Assembly (NCBI RefSeq): GCF_000715075.1
Contig: NC_134089.1
Coordinates: 72,460,697 to 72,524,696 of the forward strand
DNA length: 64,000 nt
Origin: Nicotiana tabacum
Taxonomy: Eukaryota > Streptophyta > Magnoliopsida > Solanales > Solanaceae
Reading direction: 5' to 3'
Positions 58,169-64,000 of the stretch are shown in pieces. The translations under genes were made by a program, and so were the position numbers. Position 1 is the first letter of the stretch, and each line of letters begins with the position of its first letter. The notes beneath the pieces are model-generated. The model searched no databases, was not told where the DNA came from, and worked only from the letters and a program-made list of their open reading frames with translations.

Positions 58169-58951
58169 ATGGCCAAAGAAAATGAGTACCGAGCCACCAT
58201 AAGCAGGCTGGAAAAGCAAGTCATGGACCTTCAGTTTGAGAATGGGTTGCAAGCCGCCGCAAAGTGAGAAGAAGAAGTTAACTTAGGAAAATGAAGCCCT
58301 CAAAGTTCAAATTCAGAAAATGAGAATAGCTGCTAGAAACCGAAAAGAAGCCGAGCGGATGAAAGGCTTATAAGCAGTCTGAAAAAGAAAGCCCTTGAGT
58401 GTTAAGATGACTTGGAAAAGTCTGAGGCCAGCCTAGCCAAAGTTCAGGCACGATGGGCAAAGAAGGCTGAAGAGCGAGCACAGTTTGTGCAACAAATGAA
58501 AAGAAAGTATGAAGGGACAATCGCCAGCCTGAAGAGAAAAATGACTACCCTCGAGAATGAGGCAGCCAAACAGGCCAAGGTCTTTAAAGCTGACAGGGAA
58601 CAATGTCATGATTTGATGACTCAGATGGAGGAAGAAATACAACAACTACAAAATCAACATCTCCACGACACTCAGGTGTTGGAAGCTCGGAGTCAGTAGG
58701 TTGGGCGTCTGCTTTAGGAAAAGGGTAGAATCCGAGAGAGGATCAGAACCATCGCCGACTACATTGTTGTGAAATGCCAAGCATGTGAGGATAGGACTCG
58801 CACCACCTTCTTCGCGGCAGTGATGACATTTGTCCAACAAATAATGAGTGACTTGGAAAGTCTTCAAAGGGATATTGCATATAGGCCCGTGGCGAGACCG
58901 AATGATGTCCCACGGGCCCTAGGAGCATTTGAGGCATTAATGTATTCATGA
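58169..58951 (+). pseudogene. ORF1 coiled-coil protein of Ogre/Tat-like element
   Basis: ATG 58169 opens MAKENEYRATISRLEKQVMD and stops at 58265-58267. A frameshifted part reads ENEALKVQIQKMRIAARNRK. The original frame resumes with EKSEASLAKVQARWAKKAEE and KREYEGTIASLKRKMTTLEN-like heptads to 58699. After a TAG it continues with TIADYIVVKCQACEDRTRTT and MTFVQQIMSDLESLQRDIAY to the stop at 58951. It is mostly alpha-helical, charged and coiled-coil. ORF1 proteins of this group have no established function. At least two internal stops and a double frameshift inactivate it. Confidence 0.75.
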
Positions 58952-59583
58952 TTTTCATCGGAGTCTGTTAGTCTGAGGCATTAAAGTATTCAGAGTTTGT
59001 CGGTCTTGTTTTGAGTCAGGGTCTGTCAATTTCCCTTATAGAGTCTGTTAGTTTTAGGACGAGTCGTTGTAATCAAAACTGTTTTATTTTATGGAAAATT
59101 TTGAAAATCCCAAAATGTGTTTATCATTTACTTTTACACTTATCCCCCAAGAACTATGCTCGGTCTGATTCATGCGGGGTCATGATACGTAGGCAATCTC
59201 CATAGGATTCGACCATAACCAAAAGAAAAAGAAAAAAAGAAGGATAAGATAGAGTAAAAACAAGAGAAAAAAGAAAAGGAAAAGAGAGAGAAAATAAGAA
59301 TCCGTGAGAAGGGAACAATGGAAAAACAAGAAAGAGACATGAGAGAATAAAAACAAAGAGAGATCAAGCAAGGAAAGGCAAGAATGAAAAAGAAAAAAAA
59401 AAGAGAAATGAGAAGTTGCAAATGGAAATAAGGAAAAGTCGGGATGACGCAAGAAACCGATCAAATGCATAATAGAAACGGTTAACTGCTTAAGTGCATT
59501 CACTTGTCAAATGTGAGGTTGCCTATCTGTTAAAGCCATAATCGCTAACAAGTTTGTTATTGATGAAGTTCTAGTTCAGGCAG
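58952..59583 (+). other. Spacer between ORF1 and gag with purine-rich tract
   Basis: No coding potential. 59215-59420 is almost entirely A and G (AAAGAAAAAGAAAAAAAGAA and similar), preceded by GGGGTCATGATACGTAGGCA. The minus-strand ORFs across it are low-complexity artefacts. Confidence 0.7.
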
Positions 59584-61420
59584 GTGGTTAGTTTGATTGG
59601 CATTCTGGCAACTCACTCCTACAACACTCGGTCCAAAAACAAGTTGAACATTGCCAACTGGGAACTTGAGGCATGTATTGTCGATCCGTCAAAAGAGATG
59701 GAAGAATCGGAGGTCAATCTGAAAGATGAGTTGTATAAGTTGAAGCAGAAGATGGCTGAAATATACCAAGCATGGGCAAAAGGGCACCCACTGCTAGTTT
59801 ACCCCGCTAGCCTTGCTTTTATCCCGCCATTGGCTTAGCCCCAAGAACATCCCACTATGAACTCATCTCCGGCCTTTCCCCTCTACCAACAATGCCACGA
59901 CACCACTTCTCATACATCATAAGCTCCACCACCCAAACAAGTCACGTGCCCTCCTCCACCAGTTACTCCTATTTTTGTGGCACCCCCACTTGCCGCATTA
60001 CACCGATCCTCCAGTGAGCCTCTGTTCCAGACTCACGACAACTAGTACTACCCCCCGGAGCCCACTTTCAAGGTTCCCGAACCCTATTCCTACACTCCTC
60101 ATTTGGACCTCCCTGCGGAAACTAAAAAACCATCTAAAAATCCTGAACATGAGGAGATGTTCAGGAAAGTTAAAAGCCTGGAACAGTCATTCAGAGACAT
60201 GCGGGGGTTAGGAGGTTAAGTATGTGTGGCCTACAAAGACCTATGTCTATTTCGAGATGTGAAATTGTCGGCAGGGTTTATGATTCCCAAGTCTGATTTG
60301 TATGATGGGCACGGTGATCCAGTGGCGCATTTGAGAGGTTTTTTTAGCAAAATGAGGGGAGCTGGCGGGAAAGACAAGTTGCTAATGGCGTATTTCAGTC
60401 AAAGTCTGAGTGGATCATCGCTGGAATGGTATACTCGGCAGGATCACGGAAGATGGTACACATAGGATGATCTAGCCCAGGCATTTTCTTGTCACTTCCA
60501 GTATAATCTCGAAATTATTCCGGATCATCTGTCTTTGACGAAACTTGAAAAAAAGCACAACGAACGTTTCAGAGAGTATGGTTTTAGGTGGAGAAAGCAG
60601 GCAGCAAGGGTTGACCCTCCAATGAAAGAAAGTGAAATGGTGGATTATTTTCTGCAGGCCTTAGAACCTACTTATTACGGTCCTCTGGTATCAGCTATAG
60701 GCAAGTCCTTCAATGAAGTGGTAAAGATGGGCGGTATGGTAGAAGAAGGGCTCAAATCAAAAAAAATCATGAGCTATTCGGATGTTAAGGCAACCACCTA
60801 GGCCATTCAAAGCAGAACTGGGGGTAATTGGAAAGAAGAAGAAAGAGGATGTAGCAACGATCGATTCAGGAGCTTGGTTCGGACCCAGGGGTTCACCTCA
60901 CCATTATCATCAGCCTCGGCCCCACTACCAAACCTACCCTCATACCCCGTATAATCCACCCCAACACTACTACTCACCACCAGACCACCATTTTTCTGTC
61001 CACCATGTCCAAACATACAGCCAACCTCCGGCCCACGCACAATGGCATGCGCCAGTCCCACAAAATACATACCCAGCTCCACAAAATGCCTATCCACCCC
61101 CAAGAGCCTACCGAAACCCTCCTGCATCAGGTTTCCGGCCCAACCAAGCATTTAAGAATGATAGGTTGCAGAAGAAGAAAACCTTCACTCCATTTGGAGA
61201 ATCATATACCAGTTTGTTCCACAAGTTGCGACAATTGGGTATGATGAGTCCGATCGAGCCAAAGCTGCCAAATCCTCCCCCGAGGAATCTTGATCACTCT
61301 GTGAGTTGCGAATATTGTTCTGGTTCTCCAGGGAATGACACAGAGAAATGCTAGCAATTAAAAACAGTTATTCAAGAGCTTATTAATACTAATCGGATTG
61401 AGGTCCAAGCTACGGAGGCA
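59584..61420 (+). pseudogene. Gag of Ogre/Tat-like element
   Basis: Frame 1 opens GILATHSYNTRSKNKLNIAN near 59600 without an in-frame ATG at the start. It is followed by a Pro-rich stretch and the gag core: SDLYDGHGDPVAHLRGFFSK, LLMAYFSQSLSGSSLEWYTR, HNERFREYGFRWRKQAARV and DYFLQALEPTYYGPL (60226-60801). A shift to frame 2 near 60815-60835 leads to GAWFGPRGSPHHYHQ, a Pro/Tyr/His-rich segment, and a zinc-knuckle relic CEYCSGSPGNDTEKC ending at 61354. At least six in-frame stops lie between 59836 and 61354. It is the particle protein, now inactive. Confidence 0.85.
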
Positions 61421-62668
61421 CCCAATATCAACCAGAATCCGTTGTCGGCCTATCATGAGACAAATATGATCGAGATAGTGCATAAGGGAAGGGAGCCTAA
61501 GAATCCTTCGCAGACCATCATGATGATTCGGTCCAGTGAAGTAAGGCCGGTTGAAAAGCCAACAAGTGAGAAATCAGTGATCAGGTTGAGCAGGGCAAAT
61601 AGTGAACCATCTGCAGTAGTCAAGAAGGGGACCCCAAGTGAGGTGGTAGTAAAACAAGAAATAGAAAAAGTGGTTGTGCCAGGAGTGGCGAACAAGCCTG
61701 TTGTAATTATTGAGGGTGCCCACACAGATCCTATCATTATCAAGCCGGTAACTCAATTACCGATAGTCAACAGCAAGGCGGTCCTGTGGAATTATGAACG
61801 GGTGACAGTGACTTACAAGGGGAAAGAGGTTAAAGAAGAAGTTTGTAAGACCCATGATTTGACGCGATTAGGGACATGCTTTGCCCCCGAAGAGTTGAGA
61901 AAAGCTAAGATCTCCAAAGGTAACCCGGTGCTAGTGAAGAAAGCTCTGACCGAGGAAGAAGCAGAGGAATTCTTGAGAAAGATGAAAGTGCAGGACTATT
62001 CCATTGCGGAGCAGTTGAGGAAGACATCGGCTCAGATTTCACTATTGTCATTATTGATCCATTCAGACGAGCATCGTTGCGCTTTGATGAAGATCCTGAA
62101 TGAGGCCCACGTTCCTGACAAAATCTCAGTAAACCACTTGGAAAAGATAGCTAACAAGATATTTGAGGTAAACAGAGTCACTTTTTCTGATGATGAGTTA
62201 CCCGTGGAGGGTACTGAGCACAATAGAGCCCTCTATCTTACGGTGAAATACGAAGATTTCGTGGTTACTCGGGTACTGGTCGACAATGGTTCTAGTGCGA
62301 ACATTTTCCCTCTCTCTACTCTGAACAAGTTGAAGGTGGATGATGAAAGAATTCACAAGAACAGTATCTGCATTCGGAGATTCAACGGTGGAGGGAAAGA
62401 TTCAGTCGGGGACATAATACTGGAGCTGACGATTGGGCCAGTTGAATTTACCATGGAATTCCAAGTGCTGGATGTGGTTGTTTCCTACAATCTATTATTG
62501 GGTCGACCTTGGATCCATGCTGCCAAAGCGGTCCCATACACCCTGCACCAAATGGTTAAATTTGAATGGGACAGACAAGAAATTGTGGTGCACGGTGAGG
62601 ATAATCTATGTACTCACAGCAATTCCATTGTACCATTCATTGAAGTTGAGAACGACAAGGGGCCATAG
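61421..62668 (+). pseudogene. Aspartic protease region of Ogre/Tat-like element
   Basis: A long open stretch (61442-62668) is in the same frame as the gag C-terminus. It includes a linker (PVVIIEGAHTDPIIIKPVTQ, LVKKALTEEEAEEFLRKMKV), then the protease: RALYLTVKYEDFVVTRVLVD with active-site block VDNGSSANIFPLSTLNKL, and the closing LLLGRPWIHAAKAVPYTLHQ. The DNG variant is usual in this lineage, so the active site may be intact. It ends at TAG 62666-62668, after which the same frame continues. Confidence 0.9.
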
Positions 62669-63202
62669 GTCTATCAGGTCTTTGACACAGTGTCAGTTGA
62701 GAAAATTCCAGAGGGGAATGGCATTTCAGTTCCAAAGGTAACTGTCACGTCAGTCATGGTGGCTTTTGAAATGTTGAAGAATGGTTTTGTACCTGGTAAA
62801 GGTTTGGGTGCATCTCTATAAGGTATCGTACAGCCAGTGTCTCTCCCCAAAAACTTGGATACATTTGGTTTGGGGTTTAAGCCCACAATTGCGGACATAA
62901 AAAGAGCCAGAAAGTTGAAACAGATGGTCTGGGTCCTCCCAAAGCCCATCCCACGTCTCTCCAGATCATTCATCAGGCTTGGCACCAAGAAACGTCCAGT
63001 AACAACAGTTCCTAGTTCTGTGGTTGGTCCTGATAAAGAGTTAATTGAAAGGTTCGAGAAGTTATTTGATGATATGAACATGGTGGAAGCTGGAGAGGGT
63101 TCTAGCAAGGCGGATGTACAATTTGTTGGGCCAGTGCAAAGATTAACAATTGGGAAGCTACTCATCTCCCCGCTAGGAAGGAGTTTTGGTAGTTTGCATT
63201 GA
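62669..63202 (+). pseudogene. G-patch-like C-terminal segment of gag-pro
   Basis: Frame 2 continues after the TAG: AFEMLKNGFVPGKGLGASL, a TAA at 62819-62821, then GIVQPVSLPKNLDTFGLGFK. This is the glycine-spaced G-patch pattern reported at this place in Tat elements. The last part (LIERFEKLFDDMNMVEAGEG) is acidic. It ends at TGA 63200-63202. G-patches bind RNA or RNA-protein complexes; the role here is unknown. Confidence 0.7.
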
Positions 63203-63367
63203 TTTTCTTTCAGTTTATCTGGATTATTCTAGGGTTGTAATTCAGATTCTATGTTCCATCCGTTTGGATGTATCAACCTTGTTATCTTTTAATTTCAATG
63301 AAATGCAATTTCCCTTTTTCTTCATTCCTGACAGTTTTATTTTTGTTTTCTTTTCTTCCTTGTACAG
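63189..63367 (+). other. Intron-like stretch between protease and RT
   Basis: T-rich sequence runs from a possible donor TTTTG|GTAGTT to a strong acceptor CTTTTCTTCCTTGTACAG|TTC at 63367. Ogre elements splice an intron at this place. With this donor the frames on either side do not join, so the true donor may differ, or a frameshift is used. Frame 0 is open right through it. Confidence 0.45.
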
Positions 63368-64000
63368 TTCTTTTTATGTTGGTTTCAATGACATGACATA
63401 CACGAGGAATCTCCGGCCTAGTCTTAAAAGCCAATCTAATTCTGAAATAGTAATTCAAGAAATAGAGTGTGATGATGAATCGGAATATGATGAGGATGAG
63501 GCCTTTGAAGAGATTAGTAAAGAATTAAGCCATTTTGAAGAAAAACCCAAGCCTAACCTGAGTGATACAGAAGCAATCAATTTAGGGGACCCAGATAATA
63601 TCAGAGAAACTAAGATAAGTGTCCATCTTGAACCTCAACTCAGGGAGGAGATAATTAAAGCATTGTTTGAGTATAAAGATATTTTTGCATGGTCATATGA
63701 TGACATGCCGGGTCTAAGCACTGACTTGGTGGTTCACAAATTTCCTACTGAACCGGCATTCCCTCCTGTCAAGTAAAAGCTGAGGAAATTTAAAACTAAT
63801 ATGAGTGTGAAGATCAAAGAAGAGGTCACCAAGCAGTTCGATACAAAGGTCATTCGAGTCACACGGTATCCCACTTGGTTAGCCAATGTCGTGTCTGTAC
63901 CAAAGAAGGATGGCAAGACCAGGGTGTGTGTTGATTACCGTGATCTCAACAAGGCGAGTCCCAAGGACAACTTCCCACTGCCAAATATCCACATTCTGAT
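63368..64000 (+). pseudogene. Start of RT of Ogre/Tat-like element (cut by window)
   Basis: After the intron-like stretch, frame 0 reads NDMTYTRNLRPSLKSQSNSE, an acidic linker (DDESEYDEDEAFEEI), INLGDPDNIRETKISVHLEP, then YKDIFAWSYDDMPGLSTDLV and the lead-in to RT. A TAA at 63774-63776 breaks it. The RT then continues: MSVKIKEEVTKQFDTKVIRV, VSVPKKDGKTRVCVDYRDLN and KASPKDNFPLPNIHIL, with the YRDLN motif intact. The catalytic box lies beyond the window. Confidence 0.9.

Larger units (their letters stand above)
54104..64000 (+). mobile_element. Ogre/Tat-like Ty3/Gypsy element (3' end off window)
   Basis: In order on the plus strand: long 5' LTR, Arg-tRNA-type PBS, ORF1 with coiled coil, purine-rich spacer, gag, aspartic protease, G-patch-like segment, intron-like stretch and the start of RT. 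An ORF upstream of gag, the Arg PBS, LTRs of several kb and a spliced region before RT are known traits of Ogre and related Tat elements. All ORFs have premature stops. The 5-bp flank GTACT (54099-54103) is the predicted target duplication. Confidence 0.85.

Noticed and set aside
59170..59503. Phe/Leu/Ser-rich membrane-like ORFs on the minus strand
   Set aside because: They are the complement of a purine-rich low-complexity tract.

Overview
This is a stretch of plant nuclear DNA, almost certainly from a Solanaceae genome and by overall style a tobacco-like (Nicotiana) one. That assignment is inference from the retrotransposon families and the one gene, not from a database match. It is AT-rich, intron- and repeat-dominated, and has no prokaryotic operons. 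About 95% of it is nested, mostly decayed LTR retrotransposons. Only one clearly intact host gene is present: a 274-codon NDR1/HIN1-like (LEA_2 domain) membrane protein at 17003-17827 on the plus strand.

Layout. (1) 1-9171: a minus-strand LARD-like element with two ~2.8 kb LTRs flanking a 3.8 kb internal region without ORFs. It still has a perfect polypurine tract, an initiator-Met-type primer-binding site and the last residues of a chromovirus polyprotein. (2) 9172-16237: a minus-strand Ty1/Copia element (pol, gag, PBS, one LTR), cut at its 3' end by element 1, with a second gag N-terminal half inside its gag region. (3) 16238-19320: the host island with the NHL gene and a possible remnant of another promoter/first exon. 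(4) 19320-25412: a decayed minus-strand Copia pol, split by a 4.2 kb plus-strand solo LTR (20575-24769) with a perfect 5-bp target duplication GCGCC. (5) 25420-39496: two minus-strand Tekay/Del-like Ty3/Gypsy elements in series, the downstream one truncated and fused to a fragment of the other's LTR near 32743. (6) 39497-40790 and 50774-50900: a minus-strand LTR-like sequence split by a complete 9978-bp Tat-lineage element (40791-50768; LTRs of 749 and 750 bp; target duplication AACAT). That element keeps gag and protease on the minus strand but no RT, RNase H or integrase. It carries an antisense (plus-strand) gene with its own TATA box, four exons, three short GT-AG introns and a poly(A) signal, followed by two tandem-repeat arrays. 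(7) 50900-54103: LTR debris with a 38-bp tandem array and a Gypsy integrase fragment. (8) 54104-64000 and beyond: a plus-strand Ogre/Tat-like element with a 3.8 kb LTR, an Arg-tRNA-type PBS, a coiled-coil ORF1, gag, protease, a G-patch-like segment, an intron-like stretch and the start of RT, all carrying premature stops.

The elements do not form a pathway together; their order is an insertion history. The solo LTR and the 5' LTR at 54104 belong to one LTR family, in the same orientation. The LARD LTRs and the LTR fragment ending at 52092 are related. Most coding segments are pseudogenes with nonsense changes, frameshifts and lost catalytic residues. The nearest thing to an unusual system is the gag-only Tat element with its antisense intron-bearing gene and repeat arrays.
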